Positions 15,924-22,795 of a DNA stretch of 47,364 nucleotides are shown in pieces. Location of the stretch: the NCBI RefSeq assembly GCF_030605225.1, contig NZ_JAUWAV010000002.1, positions 1 to 47,364 on the forward strand, in the 5' to 3' direction. Source of the stretch: Geoalkalibacter sp. (lineage in GTDB: Bacteria > Desulfobacterota > Desulfuromonadia > Desulfuromonadales > Geoalkalibacteraceae). The notes under the pieces are model-generated. The model saw only the letters and a program-made list of their open reading frames with translations, did not search any database and was not told the DNA's origin. Position 1 is the first letter of the stretch. Each line of letters begins with the position of its first letter. The position numbers and the translations under genes were made by a program.

Positions 15924-17243
15924 TTATTTCGCGTGCGAAACGGCGTCGAGCAGTTCCGCCAGACTCAGACCTTCGCGAACCTTCTCACCCAGTTTAGCGT
16001 CTTTTCGTCGATAGACATCAAAGCTTGGATGACGCTCGCCCTGTTCGTCCTTGGCCAGGCGGCTGGAGACCACGCCGAAATCGGCCAGTTGCGGCTGGCT
16101 GCAACTGTTGGGACAGCCGGAAATCGCCCAGCTCAGGGAGCGGGCGCTCTCGGGCATGACCTGGAGCATGCGGCGCGCCACATCGCGGGTGGGCGAAAGA
16201 CCCATGCGGCAGGCATGGTTGCCGACGCACACCCGCAGCGTGGTCCTTTCCTCCGGCGTGTCGCCGCGCAGACCGGCCTCGGCCAGCTGCTCCCGCAAGA
16301 TCGCGCGATCGGCCTCACTCTCGAGCGCAAAGGCCAGATTCTGATCGGCGGTGACGGCCAGATAGCCTCCGGCGTGGACGCCGGCGAGGTGCGCCAGGCG
16401 GCGCAGCAGGGCGGCATCCAGATCCCCGGCGAAGATCGTCGCGGTGAGGGGCGCCACGGCCGAGGGCGGCGCCGGCACGGCATCGAGTCCGGCGGGGGCA
16501 AGCTGCCCGGGGCCATCAAGCAGTTCGGCGTCGAGCAGGCGGAAAAAGCACTCCGCGCCGATCCGGCGCAGCACATGCTTGAGGCGTTTGCCCGGCGGGG
16601 TGTGGCGCGCGTGCAGTCGCACCACCGCCTCGGCCAGGGGCAGCAAACGGCTTTGCGCGACGCCTTGCGCGAAGAGCACCGCGGCCTGGGGCTCGCGGCC
16701 CAGGCCCCCGGCCACCCAGACGTCGTAACGGGGTTCGTCCTGTGCCGCGTCGACCAGCACCAGGGCAAGATCCTGAATCAGGTGGCGCGAGCCGAGGTAG
16801 CCGTCTTCCACGCCGATCTTGAATTTTTTCGGCAGGTGCTCGAAATGGGGATTGCCGGCGAAGTGCCGGTGCAGACGCCGCACCAGTGCCTGGGTCAGGG
16901 CGAAGTTGGGCGAAAAGCTCGTGCTGCAGGCAATGCCGCGCACCGCGCCGCCGCAAGCGCCGCGCGTGGTCAGGCCGACGGCCGCCAGGCCGCGGCCGAT
17001 GGCGGCGAGATCGCCGAGGCGCACGCGATGCAGCTCGATGCTGCCGCGGGTGGTCAGATGCACACGCGCGCCGGCGAAGCGCTCCGCCAGTTCGGCCACC
17101 TTGAGGGCCTGCTCGACGGAGAGCACCCCGGCGGGCACCTTGATGCGCAGCATCAGCTCGTCCTGCTCGTTCATGCGGTAGATGCCGTCGAGGCGCAGTT
17201 GGTGAAAATCGACGGCGGGTGGTTGGGATGAATCAAGGGCCAT
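15924..17243 (-). CDS. siroheme / 4Fe-4S sulfite (or nitrite) reductase, ferredoxin-type
   Basis: A 439-residue reductase with two ferredoxin-like halves and two siroheme/Fe-S segments. The cluster-siroheme ligands are C339-x5-C345 (CVGNHAC) and C377-x3-C381 (SGCPNSC), and the N-terminal half has [11 protein letters not shown] and [13 protein letters not shown]. Because it lies between cysN and cysK it most likely reduces sulfite to sulfide with six electrons. It is shorter than E. coli CysI (about 570 residues) and has no cysJ partner here, so the electron donor is probably ferredoxin. Nitrite reduction is the alternative. The ATG at 17243 follows AAGGAT; the 5' gap to cysN contains palindromic repeats. 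Confidence 0.87.
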   Translation of the reverse strand: MALDSSQPPAVDFHQLRLDGIYRMNEQDELMLRIKVPAGVLSVEQALKVAELAERFAGARVHLTTRGSIELHRVRLGDLAAIGRGLAAVGLTTRGACGGAVRGIACSTSFSPNFALTQALVRRLHRHFAGNPHFEHLPKKFKIGVEDGYLGSRHLIQDLALVLVDAAQDEPRYDVWVAGGLGREPQAAVLFAQGVAQSRLLPLAEAVVRLHARHTPPGKRLKHVLRRIGAECFFRLLDAELLDGPGQLAPAGLDAVPAPPSAVAPLTATIFAGDLDAALLRRLAHLAGVHAGGYLAVTADQNLAFALESEADRAILREQLAEAGLRGDTPEERTTLRVCVGNHACRMGLSPTRDVARRMLQVMPESARSLSWAISGCPNSCSQPQLADFGVVSSRLAKDEQGERHPSFDVYRRKDAKLGEKVREGLSLAELLDAVSHAK

Positions 17244-17272
17244 GCCGGAATCCTTAGGTGATTTTTTTTGAC

Positions 17273-17321
17273 GTAGGGGCGACGCATGCGTCGCCCTGGG
17301 CATTGCATTGGGTGACGCGTC
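17273..17321. repeat. GTAGGGGCG palindromic repeat, decayed second half
   Basis: GTAGGGGCGACGC followed by ATGCGTCGCCC forms a near-perfect hairpin (17276-17296). The remainder, TGGGCATTGCATTGGG..., keeps only traces of a second dyad. It directly precedes a second, intact unit. Confidence 0.75.
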
Positions 17322-17368
17322 GTAGGGGCGCACCGACGTGCGCCCGGGCGGATGTCATCCGCCCCTAC
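17322..17368. repeat. GTAGGGGCG palindromic repeat (intact unit)
   Basis: 47 bp bounded by GTAGGGGCG and CGCCCCTAC, with two inner dyads, GGCGCACCGACGTGCGCC and GGGCGGATGTCATCCGCCC. Its right end overlaps the cysN stop codon: the TAG of cysN is the complement of the CTA in CCCCTAC. Confidence 0.85.
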
Positions 17369-19086
17369 AATTCCAATTTGCGCACGATCTGCTCGGCCAG
17401 TTCCGCGGGCGCGCCCTGTTCCTCGCTCAGAACCAGTTCGGCCTGATCAGGTGCCGCGCCATCCCCGCCGGTCACGTGGATTTCCGTCAACTCGTCCCCG
17501 GAAAACAGCGCACGCGCTTGAGCGGCAGCGGCGCCGCCGCCATCCACCAGCACGATCAGCCCGGCGTCGAGAAGCAGGCGGGCGCGCTCGATGGTCGCGG
17601 CGTCGTTCTGCCCGGTGAGGCACATGCCGTGGCGTCCCAGGCTGTGCAGCTTCTTTTCCGTGAGCATGGCCAGACTGGTTGCGAGGCGGCCGCTGAACCA
17701 GAGCACCCGGGCCTTCTGTCCCTTGAGGGCGGCGCGGCTCTCCCGGGTGACGTCAATGCTCTGCCAGTGACCGCGCGAGTGGAGCAGGGGCTGATGGATC
17801 ATGCCCGCGCCGACGGTGGCGTTGGTCAGCCGATCAATGAGAATGAAGCTGCCGGTGGCGCGATTTTCCCGGTACGAATCAAAAGCGATCGGCTTGGCGG
17901 TGCTCAGGCCGCACACCCCGATTTCATTCAAGGCGAGCTTGCTGCCGGTTTCCTGCTGCAGAGTGTTGACGTTGACCTTGAACCTGAGGTCGACGACCTG
18001 GGCGGGAGAGGTCGAGGAGCCCGCCTTGAGCAGGTAGCTGCGCCCAGGCACCATTGGTTCCTCATGCAGCCACACCAGCTTGGCCTCGAAGTGATCGGCG
18101 TGATGGGGCGGCTCGGTCGGGGCGGCCAGGGTGTCGCCGCGGCTGATGTCGATCTCATCCTCCAGGGTCAGGGTCACCGCTTGACCGGCCACGGCGCGCG
18201 GCAGATCGCCGTCGAAGGTGACGATGCGCGCCACGCGGCTGATCTGGCCCGACGAGGCGACCACCACGGGGTCGCCGGGCTGGACGGCGCCCGCGGCAAT
18301 TGTACCGCAGAAGCCGCGAAAATCGAGGTTGGGACGGTTGACCCACTGCACGCGCATGCGAAAGGGCTTGCCCTGGGCGTTGTCGGGCACCTGGACGTTT
18401 TCCAGGTATTCGAGCAGCGGCGGTCCCTGGTACCAGGGCGTGGCCTGGCTGCGCGCGATGACGTTGTCGCCGTTGAGGGCCGAGATGGGAATCGGGCGGA
18501 TCTCCTCAAAACCCAGCGATGCGGAGAAGTTGCGGTAATCACGTAGAATTTCGTCGAAGCGCTCCTCGCTGTACGCCACCAGATCCATCTTGTTGATGGC
18601 CAGCACCACGTGGCGGATGCCCACCAGGGACGCCAGGTAGCTGTGCCGGCGAGTCTGTGTCAGCACCCCTTTGCGCGCGTCGATGAGAATGATCGCCACC
18701 TGGGCGGTGGAGGCGCCGGTGACCATGTTGCGCGTGTACTGCTCGTGGCCCGGCGTGTCGGCGACGATGAACTTGCGCTTGTCCGTGGAGAAGAAGCGAT
18801 AGGCCACATCGATGGTGATGCCCTGCTCGCGCTCGGCCTGCAGGCCGTCGAGGAGCAGCGCGTAGTCGATGTTCTGCCCCTGGGTGCCGACCTTGCGGCT
18901 GTCGGCTTCCAGGGAGGCGAGCTGGTCCTCGAACACCATCTTCGAGTCCCAGAGCAGTCGGCCGATGAGGGTGCTCTTGCCGTCGTCGACGCTGCCGCAG
19001 GTGATGAAGCGCAGCATGCCTTTTTCTTCCTGCTGCTTGAGGTAGGCGTGGATGTCGGCGGCGATGAGTTCGGATTGATGAGCCAT
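17365..19086 (-). CDS. cysN: sulfate adenylyltransferase large subunit (CysN) with a C-terminal vestigial APS-kinase-like domain
   Basis: A 573-residue GTPase subunit that drives ATP sulfurylase (with CysD) to make adenylylsulfate (APS). GTPase motifs are intact: GSVDDGKS (31-38), DTPGHEQYTRN and NKMDLV. An EF-Tu-like barrel region ends with the family's NATVGAGMI. Residues about 446-573 are extra compared with plain CysN. They match the linker and APS-kinase domain of CysNC fusions (ALKGQKARVLWFSG, TEKKLHSLGRHGMCLTG, DAGLIVLVDG), but the P-loop is lost (SGRLATSL replaces GLSGSGKST) and a middle segment of roughly 25 residues or more is missing. It overlaps cysD by 1 nt (TGATG). The stop codon lies in a palindromic repeat. 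Confidence 0.92.
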   Translation of the reverse strand: MAHQSELIAADIHAYLKQQEEKGMLRFITCGSVDDGKSTLIGRLLWDSKMVFEDQLASLEADSRKVGTQGQNIDYALLLDGLQAEREQGITIDVAYRFFSTDKRKFIVADTPGHEQYTRNMVTGASTAQVAIILIDARKGVLTQTRRHSYLASLVGIRHVVLAINKMDLVAYSEERFDEILRDYRNFSASLGFEEIRPIPISALNGDNVIARSQATPWYQGPPLLEYLENVQVPDNAQGKPFRMRVQWVNRPNLDFRGFCGTIAAGAVQPGDPVVVASSGQISRVARIVTFDGDLPRAVAGQAVTLTLEDEIDISRGDTLAAPTEPPHHADHFEAKLVWLHEEPMVPGRSYLLKAGSSTSPAQVVDLRFKVNVNTLQQETGSKLALNEIGVCGLSTAKPIAFDSYRENRATGSFILIDRLTNATVGAGMIHQPLLHSRGHWQSIDVTRESRAALKGQKARVLWFSGRLATSLAMLTEKKLHSLGRHGMCLTGQNDAATIERARLLLDAGLIVLVDGGGAAAAQARALFSGDELTEIHVTGGDGAAPDQAELVLSEEQGAPAELAEQIVRKLEL

Positions 19087-19982
19087 CAGAAATATCCTTC
19101 CTGCTTCTTCTTTTCCATGGAGCCGGCCGAGTCGTGGTCGATGACCCGTCCCTGGCGCTCGGAGGTGCGGGTGAGCAGCATCTCCTGGATGATCTCGGGC
19201 AAGGTGGCGGCGGTGGACTCCACCGCGGCGGTCAGGGGGTAGCAGCCCAAGGTGCGAAAGCGCACCGATTTCATCTGGACCCTTTCGCCGGGCCTGAGTT
19301 CCAGGCGCTCGTCGTCGACCAGCAGGAGCATGCCGTCACGCTCCACCACCGGGCGCTCCTTGGCGAAATACAGGGGCACGATGGGGATGTTTTCCAGATA
19401 GATGTATTGCCAGACGTCGAGCTCCGTCCAGTTGGACAGGGGAAAGGCGCGGATGCTCTCGCCCTTGCGCACGCGGGCGTTGTAGATGTTCCACAGTTCG
19501 GGGCGCTGGTTCTTGGGATCCCAGCGGTGGCTTTCGCTGCGGAAGGAGAAGATGCGCTCCTTGGCGCGGGATTTCTCCTCGTCGCGGCGCGCGCCGCCGA
19601 AGGCCGCGTCGAATTTGTACTTGTCGAGGGCCTGCTTGAGGGCTTCGGTCTTCATCACATCGGTGTGCACCGCCGAGCCGTGGGTGAAGGGACCGATGCC
19701 CCGGCGCACCCCGTCCTCGTTGATGTGCACCAGCAGATCAAAGCCACCCTCATGCGCCATGCGGTCGCGAAAGGCGATCATTTCGCGGAATTTCCAGGTG
19801 GTGTCGACATGCAGCAGGGGAAAGGGCGGGCGCGCCGGATAGAAGGCCTTGCGCGCCAGATGCAGCATGACCGCCGAATCCTTGCCGATGGAGTAGAGCA
19901 TCACCGGGTTCTCGAACTCCGCGGCGACTTCGCGCATGATATGGATGCTCTCGGCTTCGAGCTGTTGCAGGTGAGTCAGCAT
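19086..19982 (-). CDS. cysD: sulfate adenylyltransferase small subunit
   Basis: A 298-residue PP-loop ATP pyrophosphatase subunit of ATP sulfurylase. The PP-loop is S31-IGKDS-36 in [52 protein letters not shown] and [15 protein letters not shown] are all family hallmarks. With CysN it activates sulfate to APS. The ATG at 19982 begins [19 protein letters not shown], the normal family start. It overlaps cysN by 1 nt; a palindromic repeat lies between it and cysH, so the cys genes probably form one transcript with the repeat acting between cistrons. Confidence 0.96.
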   Translation of the reverse strand: MLTHLQQLEAESIHIMREVAAEFENPVMLYSIGKDSAVMLHLARKAFYPARPPFPLLHVDTTWKFREMIAFRDRMAHEGGFDLLVHINEDGVRRGIGPFTHGSAVHTDVMKTEALKQALDKYKFDAAFGGARRDEEKSRAKERIFSFRSESHRWDPKNQRPELWNIYNARVRKGESIRAFPLSNWTELDVWQYIYLENIPIVPLYFAKERPVVERDGMLLLVDDERLELRPGERVQMKSVRFRTLGCYPLTAAVESTAATLPEIIQEMLLTRTSERQGRVIDHDSAGSMEKKKQEGYF

Positions 19983-20002
19983 GAATCCTCCAGATGGGTG
20001 CC

Positions 20003-20053
20003 GTTGGGGCGACCCGGCGGGTCGCCCTGGGCGAGGCAGCGCCTCGCCCCTAC
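20003..20053. repeat. GTAGGGGCG-type palindromic repeat between cysH and cysD
   Basis: 51 bp: GTTGGGGCGACCCGGC then GGGTCGCCC, a T spacer, GGGCGAGGCAGC then GCCTCGCCCCTAC. The inner dyads GCGACCC/GGGTCGC and GCGAGGC/GCCTCGC are the same two found in the hisD-hisB copy, there in reversed order. One boundary base differs (GTTG for GTAG). Confidence 0.85.
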
Positions 20054-20075
20054 GCCATGCCCGGCGGCGATGTGG

Positions 20076-20768
20076 TCACCGGCGGTGCAGGCCGCATTCC
20101 TTGTGCTCGGGATTTTCCCACCACCAGCGCCCGGCGCGCTCGTCCTCGCCGGGCTGCACGGCGCGCGTGCAGGGCGCGCAGCCGATGGAGGGGTACCCCT
20201 GGCGGTGCAGGCGGTTGACGGGAATGCGCCGGGTTTCAGCGTACTCCCATACTTGGGTGCTGCTCCAGAAGGCCAGGGGATTGATCTTGAGGATGCCGCC
20301 GTGGGCCGCGTCGATTTCCAGGGGTTCGACGGCGCCGCGCGTCACGCTCTGCTCGCGGCGCAGGCCGGTGATCCAGCCGCCGAGCCCTTTGAGGGCGCGG
20401 CCCAGGGGTTCGATCTTGCGGATGCCGCAGCATTCCTTGCGGTTTTCGAGGCTCTCGCGAAAGGAGAACAGGCCCTTGGCGCGCTCCAGTTGTTCCACGG
20501 CGTCACGCTCGGGAAAGTACCAGTCGATCCTCACCCCGTAACGTTCGCGCACCGCCTCGGCCACCTCGTAGGTCTCTTCGTTGAGGCGACCGGTGTCCAG
20601 GGCGAAGATGCGCACCTCGGTCGCCACCTCTTGCAGCAGATCGATGATCACCACATCCTCGACGCTGAAGGAGCAGGCCAGGGAGACGGGGCCGCCCGCG
20701 GCCCGCAGACCGGCGCGCAGGATTTCTTGCGGACTGTGTTCGGCGGTGAGATGAGCGCGGATTTCCAC
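20076..20768 (-). CDS. cysH: adenylylsulfate (APS) reductase, assimilatory Fe-S type
   Basis: A 230-residue phosphosulfate reductase-family enzyme that reduces APS to sulfite with thioredoxin. C113-C114 (KECCGIRKIEPL) plus C197-x2-C200 (IGCAPCTR) form the four-cysteine 4Fe-4S site typical of APS rather than PAPS reductases. The catalytic Cys is C225 in KECGLH near the C-terminus. The start is a GTG at 20768 with GGAG 6 nt upstream; an open frame continues upstream to 20996 but runs through the promoter and an AT-rich non-coding stretch, so I reject it. It is the first gene of the cys operon. Use of APS directly explains why an APS kinase is dispensable here. Confidence 0.93.
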   Translation of the reverse strand: MEIRAHLTAEHSPQEILRAGLRAAGGPVSLACSFSVEDVVIIDLLQEVATEVRIFALDTGRLNEETYEVAEAVRERYGVRIDWYFPERDAVEQLERAKGLFSFRESLENRKECCGIRKIEPLGRALKGLGGWITGLRREQSVTRGAVEPLEIDAAHGGILKINPLAFWSSTQVWEYAETRRIPVNRLHRQGYPSIGCAPCTRAVQPGEDERAGRWWWENPEHKECGLHRR

Positions 20769-20791
20769 AAAATTCTCCGGAAAGGATAATT

Positions 20792-20845
20792 GACAAATAT
20801 TGTCGTGTTTTTGGAAATATAATTTTTCACGGCGACAATTGTCAA
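20792..20845 (-). promoter_or_regulatory. cys operon promoter with two GACAA/TTGTC operator-like dyads
   Basis: On the minus strand, TTGACA (20840-20845), a 17-nt spacer and TTATAT (20817-20822). The palindrome GACAATTGTC (20834-20843) overlaps the -35 box and GACAAATATTGTC (20792-20804) covers the likely start region. A lone GACAA is at 20869-20873 within an AT-rich upstream stretch. The spacing suggests repression by a dimeric regulator. Confidence 0.75.
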
Positions 20846-20959
20846 CAAAAAAACTAAACAAATAATCGGACAAACCGGGAATAAAAATACATAAAAATGA
20901 TAAAGAATTGAGCGTCGCTTCGCCATGGTGAGAAAGTTGCCGTTTTTCAGGAGGTTCGG

Positions 20960-20987
20960 TTGACGCGGCGAAGGGCTGGGGTATACT
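20960..20987 (+). promoter_or_regulatory. promoter of the candidate small RNA
   Basis: TTGACG (20960-20965), a 16-nt spacer and TATACT (20982-20987) on the plus strand, where no protein gene follows for 800 nt. The start point should be near 20995. Confidence 0.7.
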
Positions 20988-20994
20988 TGAACGC

Positions 20995-21072
20995 ACAGAG
21001 AATGTTGCGAAGGCCCGATGGGCCTTCCCTTGCCCTGGACAGCTTTCCCTCCTAGTGTCCGGGGTTTTTTTT
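20995..21072 (+). ncRNA. candidate small RNA with CCUCCU terminator loop
   Basis: About 78 nt from the promoter above to an intrinsic terminator. Hairpin 1 is GAAGGCCC-GAT-GGGCCTTC (21009-21027). Hairpin 2 pairs 21033-21041 with 21056-21064 and is followed by T8 (21065-21072). Its loop reads TTCCCTCCT, containing CCTCCT (21048-21053), the exact complement of the AGGAGG ribosome binding site. The only ATG inside opens no frame that stops before the terminator. It is transcribed away from cysH and towards the Rrf2 gene's own terminator. I know no family it belongs to. Confidence 0.6.
21033..21072 (+). terminator. intrinsic terminator of the candidate small RNA
   Basis: A 9-bp stem (CCCTGGACA with TGTCCGGGG, one G-T pair) followed by T8, on the plus strand with no upstream plus-strand gene to serve. 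Confidence 0.85.
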
Positions 21073-21084
21073 GGAGAAAATGGC

Positions 21085-21119
21085 GAAAAAAAGGCCGCGC
21101 TCCCGAAGGGGGCGCGGCC
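21085..21119 (-). terminator. intrinsic terminator of the Rrf2-family gene
   Basis: On the minus strand GGCCGCGC...GCGCGGCC (21093-21100 with 21112-21119) is followed by T7 (A run 21086-21092). It lies 25 nt past the stop codon and stops transcription before the small RNA. Confidence 0.9.
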
Positions 21120-21143
21120 TGCTGGGGTCCGCTGGCGGGTGAT

Positions 21144-21605
21144 TCAGTTGGGTGCGGAAACGGGGGTGGCGCCCAGATTGAGGTGGCGGGCGAGATTGTC
21201 GTCTTCCATGGCGGCCAGGCGCGCGAAATTGTATTCGGCCAGAACGCGGGTCATCTCGTCGCGGATATGCCGCCAGGCGCCGTGCACCGGACAGAAGACA
21301 TCGCGGGCGCAGGAGCCCTCGCCCATCAGGCACTGATTGAGGTAGATGGGGCCCTCCTCTGCCTCCACCACGTCGAGCAGGGTGATGCGCTCGGGCGCGC
21401 GCGCCAGGTAGAAGCCGCCGCCGACCCCGCGCTGTGAGCCGACGATGCCCGCCTTGATCAAGGGCTGCAGAATCTTGGTGAGGAAGGCCGGAGTGATGTT
21501 CTGCGTCTGGCAGATATCTTTTTTCAGCACGATTTCGCCACCCGGCTGCTTGGCCAGGTAGAGCACGGCGCGGATGGCGTATTCGGTGGCGCGAGTAATG
21601 AGCAC
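21144..21605 (-). CDS. Rrf2-family transcriptional regulator, IscR/CymR-like with likely 2Fe-2S ligands
   Basis: 153 residues with an N-terminal winged helix (MLITRATEYAIRAVLYLA; FLTKILQPLIKAGIVGSQRG; GGGFYLARAPERITLLDVV). The cluster region has C92, C99 and C105 plus H108, close to the E. coli IscR ligands C92, C98, C104 and H107, so a 2Fe-2S cluster is likely. Its place next to the cys operon suggests control of sulfur or Fe-S supply, like CymR, IscR or CysR regulators. The start is GTG at 21605 after AAGGGG. A 15-bp dyad (TAACC-N5-GGTTA) sits in its own promoter, suggesting autoregulation. Its actual targets are unproven. Confidence 0.88.
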   Translation of the reverse strand: MLITRATEYAIRAVLYLAKQPGGEIVLKKDICQTQNITPAFLTKILQPLIKAGIVGSQRGVGGGFYLARAPERITLLDVVEAEEGPIYLNQCLMGEGSCARDVFCPVHGAWRHIRDEMTRVLAEYNFARLAAMEDDNLARHLNLGATPVSAPN

Positions 21606-21627
21606 GGCATTCCCCTTCCCTGATTGT

Positions 21628-21671
21628 TAACCGCTTAGGTTATGGATACTCGCAGCCGCCGCCTTTGTCAA
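21628..21671 (-). promoter_or_regulatory. Rrf2 gene promoter with TAACC-N5-GGTTA dyad
   Basis: On the minus strand, TTGACA (21666-21671), a 17-nt spacer and TATCCA (21643-21648). The inverted repeat TAACCGCTTAGGTTA (21628-21642) directly follows the -10 box, covering the likely transcription start. Confidence 0.65.
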
Positions 21672-21728
21672 GGTTTGCGCTAAGGGTTGCGCCCTGGTTT
21701 GCCGCCCCGGCGGGCAGGGGGCGGGCTC

Positions 21729-21758
21729 TTGACAGAGCGCGCGCGGCAGGGCAAGAAT
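21729..21758 (+). promoter_or_regulatory. possible promoter of gluQ
   Basis: TTGACA (21729-21734), an 18-nt GC-rich spacer and AAGAAT (21753-21758), about 25 nt upstream of the gluQ ATG. The -10 match is weak. Confidence 0.45.
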
Positions 21759-21788
21759 GCCGTCCATGAACCTTCCCCGCGTACTTGG

Positions 21789-22709
21789 ATGAGCATGGAT
21801 CGCTGCGCACAAACACCGGTGGTCGGCCGCTTCGCCCCCAGTCCCACGGGGCCGCTGCACCTGGGTTCCCTGGTGGCGGCGGTGGGCAGCTACTGTCTGG
21901 CGCGATGCCGCGGCGGGCGCTGGCTGGTGCGCATCGAGGATCTCGATGCGCCGCGGGTGGTGCCGGGCGCGGCGGACGATATCCTGCGCACCCTCGAAGC
22001 CTTTGGCTTGCAGTGGGACGGCGAGATTCTCTGGCAGAGCCGCCGCGCGGCCCATTACGAGGCGGCCCTGGAGCGTCTGCGCGCCAAGGGTCTGGTTTTT
22101 GACTGCGCCTGTTCGCGCCGGGAGATCCTCGCCAGCGCCCCCCATGCCGGCGAGGAAGGCGCGGTTTATCCCGGCACCTGTCGGGCCGGCCTGCCGCCCG
22201 GCCGCCGTCCACGCGCTCTAAGGCTGCGGGTGCCGCGGCGAACCCTGTGTGTCGCCGATGGCCTGATGGGTCTCCAGGAGCAGCATCTGGCCGACGCCGT
22301 GGGCGATTTCGTGTTGCGGCGCGCCGATGGCCTGTTTGCCTATCAATTGGCGGTGGTGGTGGATGATGCCGCCAGCGGCGTCAATCAGGTGGTGCGCGGC
22401 GCCGATCTGCTCGGCTCGACGCCGCGCCAGTTTTATCTGTGCGAATGCCTGGATGTCGCGCCGCCCCGTTATTTTCATTTGCCGCTGGCGCTGGGTCCTG
22501 ACGGCGAAAAGCTCAGCAAACGCCAGGGCGCGGTGTCGGTGGCCCAGGGCGCGGCGCCCTCCGTCTTGCTTCGCCGGGTGCTGGCTTTTCTCGGCCAACC
22601 GGTGCCGCCCGAGGCGGCCGGGGAGAAGCCGGCCGATCTGCTGGCCTGGGCGGCGGCCCACTTCGACGAGACGCGCATTCCCCGTCGGTCGGCGGTTCTG
22701 TGGATTTGA
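21789..22709 (+). CDS. gluQ: glutamyl-Q tRNA(Asp) synthetase
   Basis: A 306-residue stand-alone catalytic domain of the GluRS type that attaches glutamate to the queuosine base of tRNA-Asp. HIGH-like HLGS at about 24-27 (RFAPSPTGPLHLGSL), KMSKS-like EKLSKRQGA near the end, and a zinc site with C106-x-C108 and C131 (FDCACSRR, YPGTCR) are all visible. There is no anticodon-binding domain, as expected for GluQ-RS. The start is ATG at 21789; the next Met is two codons on, and no strong ribosome binding site helps choose. A longer frame upstream of 21789 lacks family similarity. Confidence 0.92.
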   Translation: MSMDRCAQTPVVGRFAPSPTGPLHLGSLVAAVGSYCLARCRGGRWLVRIEDLDAPRVVPGAADDILRTLEAFGLQWDGEILWQSRRAAHYEAALERLRAKGLVFDCACSRREILASAPHAGEEGAVYPGTCRAGLPPGRRPRALRLRVPRRTLCVADGLMGLQEQHLADAVGDFVLRRADGLFAYQLAVVVDDAASGVNQVVRGADLLGSTPRQFYLCECLDVAPPRYFHLPLALGPDGEKLSKRQGAVSVAQGAAPSVLLRRVLAFLGQPVPPEAAGEKPADLLAWAAAHFDETRIPRRSAVLWI

Positions 22710-22795
22710 ATGGCTGTCGATTTGTCTCGCCGCGCCCTGGGATTGGGGTTAGAATGCCGCCTGGGATTTTTTTCGATCAACAAGGAGGATTGTCT

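Noticed and set aside
17273-17368. CRISPR-like array
   Set aside because: The units are palindromic, adjacent or dispersed, and have no regular unique spacers or cas genes.
20769-20996. N-terminal extension of CysH by 76 codons
   Set aside because: It would translate through the promoter and AT-rich operator region; the GTG with GGAG at 20768 gives the normal family length.
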